Source: Shewanella canadensis
Lineage (GTDB): Bacteria; Pseudomonadota; Gammaproteobacteria; Enterobacterales; Shewanellaceae
Length of the DNA stretch: 64,000 bases
Reading direction: 5' to 3'
Assembly: GCF_003966225.1 (NCBI RefSeq)
Contig: NZ_RXNU01000002.1
Span: 248,001-312,000, forward strand
Within the stretch, counting starts at the first letter, position 1; each line of letters begins with the position of its first letter. The notes beneath the pieces were generated by a model, which searched no databases, was not told where the DNA came from, and saw only the letters and a list, made by a program, of their open reading frames with translations. The translations under genes and the position numbers were made by a program. This document shows positions 44,869-54,138 of the stretch, piece by piece.

Positions 44869-45500
44869 ACACGCGAGTCGCGGATTTCAGATAGTCATCC
44901 CAGTAGCGACTTCTTCATCCCGGCGATGCTCTTAGCCGGGATCTGTTCTTTCATGCCGTCATCCCGGTGTTCTTTTAGGCCGGGATCTAGCCTTTAAGCT
45001 TTTCCAAACTCCGTTTGCTTATTTTGAGAGAGTAGGCGTCGTGGAATTCCATTCCCTTCTCGCAATAAAGAGTAGGGCAAGGAGGACTGCTCGTCTGACG
45101 TGAATGGCCTTATATGTTCCCTACATAATAAGGCATTCACTCCATCCTTGGAGGTCAGATTCACAAATGCAGCGGTGGCATGGTCAAAATTGTTGTAACC
45201 TGCGGCGGTATTTGGAATGAAATAGGGAAATTATCTCGGACCCTGAGGGATCCTTGGAACATCATCAACCAGCTTTTTAAACCTACAAAGACAGAGCTTC
45301 GCGGCTAAAGCCGCTCCTACATGAAGGGCCACGAACTCAGGAAAGCCGCTCCGACATAGTAGCCTGTCCCCCCTGGCTCTCGCTCATACACTCATAAGCA
45401 CAATCACGAAAGGTGATTACCCGCCTTCCAACGGGGAATTGTCGTAACCTGCGGCGGTATTTGGATGAAATAGGGAAAGCTTACTCTGACCACTTATGAA
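44869..45500. repeat. Repeat block between ydcH and glnD
   Basis: No gene. It contains MITE-like ends (about 44895-44990, two GTCATCC units), the CCAAACTCCGTTTG and TGGAATTCCA palindromes, an AACATCATCAACCAGCTTTTT stretch shared in part with 19.8-20.0 kb, a REP (45298-45321), a damaged REP (45339-45358) and TCCAACGGGGAA-family pieces (around 45190 and 45428-45500). Confidence 0.65.
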
Positions 45501-48104
45501 TTAAACAGGCGCCTCTTCTTTAATGATATCGACAAAGAAAGATTTTAACGCTTGTTTGCTCTCATCATCTAATGATTGGCCCTCTTTGTCAGAGACAAGA
45601 AATACATTATCAACCTGTTCACCAACTGTGGTTATTTTTGCCGAGTGAATATTGAGTTCAAACTGCCTGAAACCGTTACAGAAGTGACTCATAAATTGTG
45701 GATTATCGAGTGCGGTAACGCTGATAAGCGTTCTATCCTTTTTACGAGAGTGCAAAAATTCGACTTTAGGCTCACTGACGAATGAGCCAATGTTGCTATT
45801 ACGGCGTTGTTTAGGCACCTTTCTATTTTCAAACAATACTTGTTTCAGCCTTTGCTTGATACGGTCACGTCGCCCAGCGGTTCTTATTGGGTGATGATCA
45901 TAATCCAGTATTTTTAAAGACTCCACCACATAACCATCTTTAGTCTTAGATATATTCGCTTGCTGAACTGAGATCTGTAGTGAAGCTAAGGTATTAAATA
46001 GTGTCACAAACAGGCCGGGCTTATCCTTCATGTAGACGAATAGATCACTGCTACCTTTAGTACTGCTTTCATCCAGCAGAATAAGTGCATGATCGGCGGG
46101 ATGTTGCGTCATGGCATGAGAGTAACGGGCTATTTCACTGGGTTGAGCATTACTGAAAAATGAGAGCGGTAAGCGCTTCCAAAGCTGTTTGATCACATCA
46201 GGCGTTTCACTCGCCCCCATCAGTTCTAGTGCTTCATTTTTGTGTTCACGGACGACAGTTCGCTGCTCTAAAACATTTTCTAAGCCATTACGCAGCGCGA
46301 AACTTATCGACAAATAGAGATCTCGGAGCAAGGTTGCCTTCCAGTTAGTCCACAGATCATCATTTGTCGCCTTAATGTCGGCAACCGTTAAACAATACAG
46401 CGCATCGAGTCTGGCTTTAGTCCCTATCGCTTTAGCAAGGTTTTTAACTTCCGAAGGGTCATAGATATCTAACCGTTGGCAGGATAAGGATAACAATAGA
46501 TGATTTTTAACTAACCAGGCTATCACCTTAGCTTGCGAAGGTTTTAGCTCATGAAATTTAGCAAATTGCAGCGCATCGACCGCCCCCAATTCACTGTGGT
46601 CGCCACCGCGTCCCTTGCCTAAATCATGGAACAAGGCCGCTAACAACAATACCTCTTTATTCTCTATCGCTTTGTAAACAGCGCTAGGCTGTACAAGAGA
46701 CGGGTTTTCAGATTTGCCGTTCAGTGAATATAAGTTTTTCAGTAACTTATGAGTATGCTCATCAACGGGATAAACATGGTAGAGGTCGAACTGCATCTGA
46801 CCCACAATTTCACGCCACTGGGGGAGATATGACGCTAAGATCCCATGTTTGTGCATTAATGATAGCGCCAGCCCCATGCCTTGAGGATGACGAAACAGCG
46901 AAATAAACTCTTTACGGCAGCTATGAAAATCTTGCAGATCGCCTAATAGTCGTCGTCTGACCTGACGTATTAACCGAATCGTCTGCGGCGAAATACCATC
47001 AATATCATTCGCGTTTTCTGCAATATGGATAAACAGAGCGATAAGCTGTTTGCGATCAACAAATACATCATCATGGCGAGCATTTATCTGTCGACCATTT
47101 ATTTCGAAGTGTTGATTTAACGGGATAGATTTCTTGTCTGTTTGTACCAGGATTTCATCTTTAAAATACTGCAATAACATTTGATTGAGTTCGCTAATCC
47201 GCCTCATTGCACGGTATAACTGACGCATCATTTTTTCGATAGCGAGGTGACTGTTGTCTCCAAAGCCCATCAGCCTGGCGACATCACTTTGCAAACCTAT
47301 AAGTAGTCGGTTCTCAGAACGCTGCGCCGCTGCGTGCAGTGCCCAACGCGTACGCCAGATAAAATGTTGTGACTCTAACAGTTCTGCATATTCGTCGGCG
47401 GTAAAGAAGCCGAACCGCCTTAAGGCCGCCATATCCTCTGCCGCAAAATACTTACGGGTTACCCAGATCAGGGTTTGGATATCGCGCATACCACCGGGGC
47501 TATTTTTTAGGTTAGGTTCCAGGCTAAAAGCACTGCCTTGCGCCTTTTGATGGCGTACATCTTGCTCGCTGAATTTCGCTTTATAGAAGGCTTCACTGCT
47601 CCAGAGGTCATCACCATAGAGTCTGTCTAAGACCTGATTCGCATGAGACTCTGGTCCCGATAAATGGCGGATCTCAAACAGTGAGGTAGCAATGGTTATA
47701 TCTTCACACGCATTATCAATTTCATTCAGTGCTAGCACGCTATGGCCGAGCTCCAACCCAATATCCCATAGTTGGGTGAAAAACTGGCCAATCTGCGTGG
47801 CTTGATGAGGGCTAAGCTCTTGGGAAGATAAGACACACATATCAATGTCGGAGTGCAGGTGTAGCGTTTGACGGCCATAACCGCCTACGGCATTGAGAGA
47901 TATATCTTCGTCAGCGAGATCGGCACATTTCCAGAGATGGAGAAGTAAAGTATCAAAGAAATCAGCGCGTAACTTTACTATCTCGTCGATAGCAATGTGG
48001 GTAAAGTTTTCATTAAAGTAGTTGTCAGCATCTTGGATTACTTTTTTATAATCAGTAATGCCCATTTCTGCATTGAATTGAGGTGATATATCAGGGTCTG
48101 ACAT
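45501..48104 (-). CDS. glnD: Bifunctional uridylyltransferase / uridylyl-removing enzyme GlnD, divergent copy
   Basis: 867 residues, the normal length. Nucleotidyltransferase motif GGYGRQTLHLHSDID (74-88; catalytic Asp86, Asp88), the linker signature EPNLKNSPGGMRDIQTLIWV, HD domain LFHDLGKGRGGDHSELGA (about 495), and two C-terminal ACT domains. GlnD modifies PII proteins according to glutamine. Canonical GlnD has GGYGRGEL; here it is GGYGRQTL. The usual map/rpsB neighbourhood is absent and repeats flank both sides. It may be a second, specialised copy or simply a relocated, diverged gene. Confidence 0.9.
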   Translation of the reverse strand: MSDPDISPQFNAEMGITDYKKVIQDADNYFNENFTHIAIDEIVKLRADFFDTLLLHLWKCADLADEDISLNAVGGYGRQTLHLHSDIDMCVLSSQELSPHQATQIGQFFTQLWDIGLELGHSVLALNEIDNACEDITIATSLFEIRHLSGPESHANQVLDRLYGDDLWSSEAFYKAKFSEQDVRHQKAQGSAFSLEPNLKNSPGGMRDIQTLIWVTRKYFAAEDMAALRRFGFFTADEYAELLESQHFIWRTRWALHAAAQRSENRLLIGLQSDVARLMGFGDNSHLAIEKMMRQLYRAMRRISELNQMLLQYFKDEILVQTDKKSIPLNQHFEINGRQINARHDDVFVDRKQLIALFIHIAENANDIDGISPQTIRLIRQVRRRLLGDLQDFHSCRKEFISLFRHPQGMGLALSLMHKHGILASYLPQWREIVGQMQFDLYHVYPVDEHTHKLLKNLYSLNGKSENPSLVQPSAVYKAIENKEVLLLAALFHDLGKGRGGDHSELGAVDALQFAKFHELKPSQAKVIAWLVKNHLLLSLSCQRLDIYDPSEVKNLAKAIGTKARLDALYCLTVADIKATNDDLWTNWKATLLRDLYLSISFALRNGLENVLEQRTVVREHKNEALELMGASETPDVIKQLWKRLPLSFFSNAQPSEIARYSHAMTQHPADHALILLDESSTKGSSDLFVYMKDKPGLFVTLFNTLASLQISVQQANISKTKDGYVVESLKILDYDHHPIRTAGRRDRIKQRLKQVLFENRKVPKQRRNSNIGSFVSEPKVEFLHSRKKDRTLISVTALDNPQFMSHFCNGFRQFELNIHSAKITTVGEQVDNVFLVSDKEGQSLDDESKQALKSFFVDIIKEEAPV

Positions 48105-48815
48105 GTTTCTCCTGTAGCTATTTGCACTGAGTATAATTAGGGTTTACTAGCTAGGATTTACTAGCTTTAGCTAGGCTAATTAAACCGTGATGCAATTGCC
48201 TTAAAATGAAGCAACAGGGTAGATGATCTGAGCGAAAATTACAAATCAACAACAGTGACTCAAGGTTCTTAACAGAGGGTTTTAACGGAGGGGTTAACCG
48301 TTTTTAACGGTGCCACTTATTCCGTCATCCCGATGTTCTTAGCCGGGATCTAGGATTTTATTCCGTCATTCCAGTGGCGGCATCGTCATTCCGGCAATGC
48401 TTTTAAGCCGGAATCTAGCTCTTTGGCTTTCCAAACTCCGTTTGGATTAAAGTCGTGGAATTCCATTCCACACCAGGGCAAGGAGGACTGCTCGTCCTCG
48501 CCCTCCTTGCATCCACCCTAACGCCCCGGCGAAGTTACATGCATTAAGTACGGGCCTCATACTTCAATAAAAATCGCCTAACGACTCAGATGGGACATCC
48601 ATGCCCCCCCGAGCCTTAGCCATCATCCATGATGGCTATACGGCATTTTCATCTGCGTATTTCGGCAACTTCCAACGGGGAATGTTGTATCCTGCGGCTG
48701 CATTTGGAACTAACAATTTTGATATTTTTCATCCCCCTCCTCCATTTTTTTTCTACACTTTTTATTTATAAACTTAATGAATGCTAAATGTACTACAGCT
48801 AGTAAAAGGCTCACT
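48105..48815. repeat. Repeat block between glnD and the SH3-like gene
   Basis: No gene. MITE-like units (about 48322-48420), then the composite element (about 48425-48665) with GGGACATCCATG and AGCCATCATCCATGATGGCT hairpins, then a TCCAACGGGGAA fragment (48670-48710). The order parallels 38576-38920 downstream of metH. Confidence 0.75.
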
Positions 48816-49415
48816 ATGTATAAAGCACTTATAGCAATCCTCATATTGAATATCCCTTTCCCAACGCTCTCTTCGGATGAATTTTGGGTAACTTCAGACA
48901 GGTTAAACCGGAGGACATGCCCTGCAACCTCATGCGGTGTTGTCGGCCAGCTTTTCTACCGTGAACAAGTTAAGGTGTTTGAAAGAAAGTCCGATTGGAT
49001 TAGGATTACGAAATACTATGATGCCTTCTGCCAAAACGGTACTAGCAATTACGTTGACTCTGGCAACGCTCATTGCATACCTGAAAACGGAATTGTCGAC
49101 GCAAAATTTGCAGAATGGGTTTCAGTAAAATACTTATCTTCACAGCGACCAACAGATCCTGGAAAAAATGCCAGCGGAGTAGCTAAAGCCATCGCTCAAT
49201 CAGATGATTACCGTATATACCAACAAGCCTTCACTGTGGCGGCGGAGAGTTTAATTAAATCTAAAAAATGCACATTTTCAGAGCTAAAAGAGATAGGAGG
49301 ATTCATCAAATCTTCTAAGTACAAAAACCAACCAATTTATTTCACTTATTGTGGTGGGTCTACTGCAAGTAACAAAATTCATCTCAATGCTGAGACAGGG
49401 CAATTATTCAAGTAA
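48816..49415 (+). CDS. Secreted protein with bacterial SH3-like domain
   Basis: 199 residues. A signal peptide (MYKALIAILILNIPFPTLSS) precedes an SH3b-like region (about 22-95: VTSDRLNRRTCPATSCGVVGQLFYREQVKVFERKSDWIRI), with several cysteines that may pair. The C-terminal half (KCTFSELKEIGGFIKSSKYKNQPIYFTYCGG) is not recognised. The ATG at 48816 has AAGG upstream and gives a proper signal sequence. SH3b domains often bind cell wall or mediate contacts. The gene is AT-rich like the ATPase gene that follows convergently. Confidence 0.7.
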   Translation: MYKALIAILILNIPFPTLSSDEFWVTSDRLNRRTCPATSCGVVGQLFYREQVKVFERKSDWIRITKYYDAFCQNGTSNYVDSGNAHCIPENGIVDAKFAEWVSVKYLSSQRPTDPGKNASGVAKAIAQSDDYRIYQQAFTVAAESLIKSKKCTFSELKEIGGFIKSSKYKNQPIYFTYCGGSTASNKIHLNAETGQLFK

Positions 49416-49600
49416 GATTCTTTCCCAGTTTCTAAGCTATCTTTAAAATGAGCAGTCATCATACCTATACGGCATTTTCATCTGCGTACTCCGGCAGCTT
49501 CCAACGAGAAATGTTGTAATCTGTTGCCTCTTTAGGACTTCATGAGGAAAGTTTACTCTGACCCTATTTATTGACTCTGTCCAACTAACTCCAATCACTA

Positions 49601-49632
49601 ACGCATTAACGCATTAACGCATTAACGCATTA
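49601..49632. repeat. Octamer tandem repeat spanning the ATPase stop codon
   Basis: Four perfect ACGCATTA units (TTAATGCG on the coding strand). The last residues of the ATPase, INALMR-stop, are encoded inside the array. The period is 8, unlike the heptamer arrays elsewhere. Confidence 0.9.
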
Positions 49633-51794
49633 ATATCTCCATATAATTTATATAAGTGGTGAGCTGACATATCTAATATAGGTTCATACATAAATGAATT
49701 AAGGTGAATATTTTCAGGAGTCATCAGGTTAACCTGATCAAGTAAAGCTATATTTTCAAGTTCAGTTGGAAATGTTTCAGAATATTTTGAAAACAATGCA
49801 TACGTTTGGTTACTAGTTATAGCCTCAACAAAGACTGCATCATTAATTTTTCCAATCATAAAATCTTCAGCATTTAAACGAATAGCTATTGCTAATATTA
49901 CTTTATCTTCCAGTTCTATTGAATCGGTAGCATGCTGAGTTAAAGCTTCACTTTGTTCAAATAGTTTATCCTTTACCAACATTTCACTATCAGCTAATTC
50001 AACCCTAGCCTTATCTTTAAACACATCTCTATAAATAATTTGTATATCCTTAATTTTAATATTCATTGTTTCAGGCTTAAGGTGTAGTAAAGACGTCAAA
50101 GTCGTATAATATTTATTTCGTCCATAGCAGTATTCAACAAGGTTTCTCACAAAAGGAATGCAAGCAAGCAAACAGACTTCACATACTCCCAATTTATTCT
50201 TCCAAGCATTCAATACATCATTTTGATATTTCTCTTGATTGAGAACTATTTTCTCATTAGTCCTCACAGCCATCAATCTATTCTGACGTTTAACACTTAA
50301 ACGACTGCTTATAGTACGATGAAAATCAAAGTTATGAGTAAGCATTAAAAGGCTAAATGTTGAAAATTTTGAGATGTCTTTTAAATACTCTACGATTGCA
50401 TACTTATTTTTATAATCAAAAGAATCAGCTATATCATCAATAATAATTAAGACATGATTTTCTTGTTGTTTCTTAAATTCAATTTCGAACAAAACATTCA
50501 ATATATAAAGAGCTCTTTTCTCACCTTGACTAAGAGTTTCTAACAGACTTCCACGATTCACTTGCTGGACTCCACGTCCATCATTAAATTCAAATTTTAT
50601 GACTGGTGCAGCATCATGTAAAATGACATCATCCTGATTATCCACGCTTAAATTAAATGGAACATTAAAACGACGATTAAATATTTCTACAACAGACTCC
50701 CAAATAGTTCTTTCTCTCTTAGCCTCACTAATGATATTGGCGATGAGCTCTTGATTAACTCGATAGGTATCAATCAACTCTTGCCAAAGCTCCGTATGTA
50801 TCTGAAGGTAAGCTAAACATAATTTCTTTTTAAAACCAGAAAGATCTTGTAGTTCTGGTAATATTTCATGGTGTTCAGAAATGTAATCTCTAAATTTCTG
50901 AGTTTCAGCATTTTTTAACCTGCTATCAACTTGCTCAAACTTCTCTTTTAGCTCTGGGTCTTGAAGGACTTTCTCCTCTTCAGCTTCCAGAATTGCTTTT
51001 AAATCAGCATGAGACTCGATTTCAACCTTCTCACCACCTAAAGTAAGATTGACAGAATGAGAAGCTGAAAAAAATCCTGCATCACCAAGGTTCTTTGTAA
51101 CTTGACCAGCTTTTTGATGATTAAACTTTTTAGTTAAAATTGGTGAGTCACGTATCAGTTTTTCATAAGTATCAACATATTCTGTTAGCTGTTGACAAAA
51201 TTCACCTGAAGTAATAAGCGCAATAACTTTATCCGTAAAAATATCAGAGTATTTAATATCTTTGTGCATAGTAAAATCAGGATACACTTGGCCCTTTAAC
51301 TCTGATACAAGTTCAAAAAATTCCTTTTCATTCCTTCCAAATGCTGAACATATGACAAACTCTACAGACTCTTTTCGACCAGTAATACCAGAACTTTTAC
51401 TAATAGCCTTAATCAATAATCCGCGCTTTTCCTCTATTTCTTTTAATACCAACTCATACTGTTTTTTTAGATTCTCATTAACCAGCAAGGTTGATACTTG
51501 TTGAGAACTATAACTTTCATTATATGAATCAATAACCATGATCTGACGAGCTTCAATTTCAACATTATCAACTAAAACCACTCTGGTTGTTTCACGCGAA
51601 CTAAATATAAGATCTTTACTATCTTGATTATCTTGAATGTCTTTAAAAGTTTTTGCCAAAGAAGTCTTAAGAGAGCCATTTGGTGCATAAAGACTATTAA
51701 CACCATCATTTCGTTCGTTTTTTGAAAAGTCAAACTCGTGGCCTAATTTACTAATTCCGTAACAATTTTCAAGATCTATTTTTAGTCTATTCAT
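49614..51794 (-). CDS. ABC/AAA-type ATPase, PrrC/RloC-like (possible defence protein)
   Basis: 726 residues. A degenerate Walker A (APNGSLKTS, residues 37-45; Ala and Leu replace two usual glycines), a helical coiled-coil insert (about 105-360), ABC signature TLSQGEKRAL (about 420), Walker B VLIIIDDIADSFD (about 450) and H-loop LTHNFDFH (about 486). This is the layout of the AAA_13 group that includes anticodon nucleases PrrC and RloC. The C-terminal part carries FVRNLVEYCYG then SLLH (Arg about 551, Glu about 555, His about 572), an R-x3-E...H pattern reminiscent of their nuclease triad. It is strongly AT-rich against its surroundings. A small WYL-like gene lies 51 bp upstream. Confidence 0.75.
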   Translation of the reverse strand: MNRLKIDLENCYGISKLGHEFDFSKNERNDGVNSLYAPNGSLKTSLAKTFKDIQDNQDSKDLIFSSRETTRVVLVDNVEIEARQIMVIDSYNESYSSQQVSTLLVNENLKKQYELVLKEIEEKRGLLIKAISKSSGITGRKESVEFVICSAFGRNEKEFFELVSELKGQVYPDFTMHKDIKYSDIFTDKVIALITSGEFCQQLTEYVDTYEKLIRDSPILTKKFNHQKAGQVTKNLGDAGFFSASHSVNLTLGGEKVEIESHADLKAILEAEEEKVLQDPELKEKFEQVDSRLKNAETQKFRDYISEHHEILPELQDLSGFKKKLCLAYLQIHTELWQELIDTYRVNQELIANIISEAKRERTIWESVVEIFNRRFNVPFNLSVDNQDDVILHDAAPVIKFEFNDGRGVQQVNRGSLLETLSQGEKRALYILNVLFEIEFKKQQENHVLIIIDDIADSFDYKNKYAIVEYLKDISKFSTFSLLMLTHNFDFHRTISSRLSVKRQNRLMAVRTNEKIVLNQEKYQNDVLNAWKNKLGVCEVCLLACIPFVRNLVEYCYGRNKYYTTLTSLLHLKPETMNIKIKDIQIIYRDVFKDKARVELADSEMLVKDKLFEQSEALTQHATDSIELEDKVILAIAIRLNAEDFMIGKINDAVFVEAITSNQTYALFSKYSETFPTELENIALLDQVNLMTPENIHLNSFMYEPILDMSAHHLYKLYGDINALMR

Positions 51795-51845
51795 GCTGTG
51801 TTAACCATTTTTAAAGTAGTAAAATAATTGCAGAGAAAACCACAG

Positions 51846-52097
51846 CTACACTTCAACTGGCCACCTTGGTTTAAAAGCATTTTGTGTTTCAACAACTGAA
51901 ATGATATTCGAAATAAATAGGTTCCTTACCCCATCCTTCCTTATGTCATAGCAAAAGAGTTTTTCCGTTCCAGCAGTTACCCTATAGCTGTATGGCTCCG
52001 CCTCTCGAGTTTCAACTGAACCATCTTTTTCCCTTGCTGTGATCATTATTGTGTGAAGGTTCGTTCCTGCTGAATGCACTACATCTTTAATGCTCAT
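51846..52097 (-). CDS. Small WYL-like domain protein
   Basis: 83 residues matching the core of a WYL domain: TIMITAREKDGSVETREAEPYSYRV, LFCYDIRKDGVRNLFISNI, and a C-terminal AFKPRWPVEV. There is no DNA-binding domain. WYL domains sense nucleotides or nucleic acid in CRISPR and phage-defence regulators; stand-alone versions like this are common and uncharacterised. It precedes the AAA/ABC ATPase by 51 bp on the same strand and probably shares its transcript. Confidence 0.65.
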   Translation of the reverse strand: MSIKDVVHSAGTNLHTIMITAREKDGSVETREAEPYSYRVTAGTEKLFCYDIRKDGVRNLFISNIISVVETQNAFKPRWPVEV

Positions 52098-52717
52098 AAT
52101 AATTCCCTTAAAATCAGTAACCTGTGGACAATCTGGGCCAGATTAAGCTTTTTTGAACTTACCTATCCGCCGTATCTTTTCTAATCTAAACCTTTTATAG
52201 GGGATAGGAACCGGTATCTGGAGGTTTATTGATTTGTATCAAAGGCTTAACTTAGATGCATCTTAAGTATGGCACTGACTCTTTGTAAGAAAAAGAGAGT
52301 GGGAAACATCTTCCTGATGTGAGTTCCGCCTAAGCAGCTTACGCAATGGTTACCACAGCAGCCCTTTGGGGTTCATCCTTGTTTGCTTTTACGTTTATCT
52401 TTTCGATAGCTAACATAGCGTTCTGCATATAATTTGTTTAACAGAAAAGATACATCTGTTCTGCTTTTTTAATTTTTGCTCACTCTCCCCACAAGCTTCA
52501 CGGCCTTCACTACCCCCACCTTTTCATAGTTAAAACCTCGTAAGGCATGACAGAAGAGACGAAAGAGAGCGCTACCCAGCCTTTAATGACGTCACGTTGA
52601 AGCTGTTTATTCTTGTTTATTTTATTTTTGTGAACTGTGCACCTGTATTTCAGCGCACACTTGTACACATAATAAGTAATCAGCAATATTACTAACGTAT
52701 GACAACTGGAGTCTGCA
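52098..52717. other. AT-rich intergenic region with a recurring structured element
   Basis: No convincing gene. It holds the element at 52271-52330 shared with 58805-58868. A 25-codon frame on the minus strand just before it (about 52344-52421) lacks supporting features. Confidence 0.5.
52271..52330 (-). ncRNA. Recurring structured element, copy A (unknown)
   Basis: On the minus strand: GGCGGAACTCACATCAGGAA, GATG, then CCCACTCTCTT, a short spacer and AAGAGTCAGTG, which forms a hairpin. The same order and nearly the same bases occur at 58805-58868. It could be a 3'-UTR element, a small RNA or a mobile repeat; type is a guess. Confidence 0.3.
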
Positions 52718-53074
52718 ATGAAAAATAGTGATTGCCCGCGCTCTGAATGTACTGAGTGCAGCCAAAAGATCGATCCGAGTTTGGCTATCTGCCCACAATG
52801 TCATACTGCGCAAGGGTTAGAGGCTTTAGCCGGAGTAGACCCGAACATTCAGATAAAAAATCAAAAACTCGCTATTTGGTTTGGTTTTTTATTCGGAATC
52901 ATAGGCGTACATAAGTTCTATTTAGGTCAATACGGAATGGGTAGTTTGTACCTGGTATTTAGCTGGACTCTGGTGCCTATGATTATTGGCTGGGTCGATG
53001 CGATCCGCACCATGAAGATGAGCTCATTTAATTTTGAACAACGATATTATCGTAGGGTAGCTCATAATTATTGA
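52718..53074 (+). CDS. TM2-domain protein with N-terminal zinc ribbon
   Basis: 118 residues. Two CxxC pairs (CTEC at 12-15, CPQC at 26-29) form a likely zinc ribbon. The TM2 domain follows (about 50-105), with two membrane helices linked by GIIGVHKFYLGQYGMGSLYL and ending IGWVDAIRTM. TM2 proteins are widespread and of unknown function. GGAG lies about 8 nt upstream of the ATG. Confidence 0.9.
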   Translation: MKNSDCPRSECTECSQKIDPSLAICPQCHTAQGLEALAGVDPNIQIKNQKLAIWFGFLFGIIGVHKFYLGQYGMGSLYLVFSWTLVPMIIGWVDAIRTMKMSSFNFEQRYYRRVAHNY

Positions 53075-53122
53075 TCCCGAATAATCGGGATTTGGGATTA
53101 CGCTGGTCGCGGATTGCTGATT

Positions 53123-53214
53123 GTCATCCCGGCGATACTTTTAGCCGGGATCCAGCTTTCGAAACCAGCAAAGCTAAAAGCTAAAGCTGGATCCTGAAAC
53201 AAGTTCAGGATGAC
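53123..53214. repeat. MITE-like dispersed element, compact complete copy
   Basis: Starts GTCATCCCGGCGATACTTTT, contains AGCTAAAGCTGGATCCTGAA, and ends GGATGAC. The ends are inverted repeats, and an internal hairpin (CCCGGC...GCCGGG) is preserved. Relatives: 19800-19952, 24633-24768, 26303-26406, 27558-27592, 38576, 44895, 48322. Confidence 0.75.
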
Positions 53215-53232
53215 GGGCTCTCAAGCCCGTAT

Positions 53233-53293
53233 CTCGAAACTCGAAACTCGAAACTCGAAACCTTTAAACTTCACGGCTAAAGCCGCTCCTACA
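53233..53293. repeat. Heptamer array CTCGAAA x4 followed by a REP copy
   Basis: Four perfect CTCGAAA units at 53233-53260, then a REP with one substitution (CACGGC instead of CGCGGC) at 53270-53293, upstream of the GST gene. Confidence 0.85.
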
Positions 53294-53359
53294 AAAGAGC
53301 AAATCCCACCGTAAAAGATCGGCTATAGTACAGAGACAAGGGCTGCAATCGGGTTGCTT

Positions 53360-54013
53360 ATGTCACCACCAATACTGTATTCATTGCGACGATGTCCCTA
53401 TACCATGCGGGCGAGACTGGCCATCTTACTTTCAAAGCAGACGGTCATATTGCGTGAAATCGTGTTGAAGAATATCCCGCCACAGATGCTGGCGGTTTCT
53501 AAACATGCCCGCGTGCCGCTGCTGGTGTTCGATGACGGTACTGTGATTGAGGAAAGCCTGGATATCATGCTTTGGGCCCTGGCACAAAATGATCCCAGCG
53601 ACTTGTTGTTAAGCTCTCAGGTCGATGCATTGCCTGCCATGCTGGCATTAATTGACCGAAACGATAACGTGTTCGTGCCAGCCTTAGAGCGATATAAAGC
53701 GGCCGCTCGCTACCATGACACCGCCCAGGAGCATTATCTTGACCAATGCCAGCCCTTTATATCCCACCTCGAACAACGCCTAGACGAACACCATTTCTTG
53801 ATGGGAATGACACCGAGTTTGGTTGACTACGCCCTGCTCCCCTTTGTTCGCCAGTTTTCCCGAGTCAATCATCGCGGCTATTTACAGTCGCCACATAAAA
53901 ATGTGCGCCGTTGGATGAATAGCCATTATGAGCAACCGATATTTTCTAAAGCCATGACGCCATGCCCTCTATGGCTGGATAACCAGGACATCGTCTTATT
54001 TGGCGGTCAATGA
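53360..54013 (+). CDS. Glutathione S-transferase family protein
   Basis: 217 residues. N-terminal thioredoxin-like domain with SLRRCPYTMRARLAI (Cys12 where many bacterial GSTs have their active residue), cis-Pro region ARVPLLV and glutathione-binding EESLDIMLW; a helical C-terminal domain follows. Likely conjugates or reduces small electrophiles; resembles YqjG/YfcG-like or omega-type GSTs loosely. ATG at 53360 is used rather than a TTG two codons earlier. Confidence 0.85.
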   Translation: MSPPILYSLRRCPYTMRARLAILLSKQTVILREIVLKNIPPQMLAVSKHARVPLLVFDDGTVIEESLDIMLWALAQNDPSDLLLSSQVDALPAMLALIDRNDNVFVPALERYKAAARYHDTAQEHYLDQCQPFISHLEQRLDEHHFLMGMTPSLVDYALLPFVRQFSRVNHRGYLQSPHKNVRRWMNSHYEQPIFSKAMTPCPLWLDNQDIVLFGGQ

Positions 54014-54043
54014 GCGACAGCTCCAGATTCTAGGTTCTAGGCT

Positions 54044-54085
54044 CATCGCCCATCGCCCATCGCTCATTGCTCATTCCTCATTGGT
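54044..54085. repeat. Degenerate heptamer array CATCGCC to CATTGGT
   Basis: Six heptamers drifting in steps: CATCGCC, CATCGCC, CATCGCT, CATTGCT, CATTCCT, CATTGGT. It is preceded by two TTCTAGG-type units (about 54028-54040). Confidence 0.8.
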
Positions 54086-54138
54086 CCAGACTCAATCTCT
54101 GCCAAGGCGATTCGATTGGTGTCTTATTGCTGCCAATA

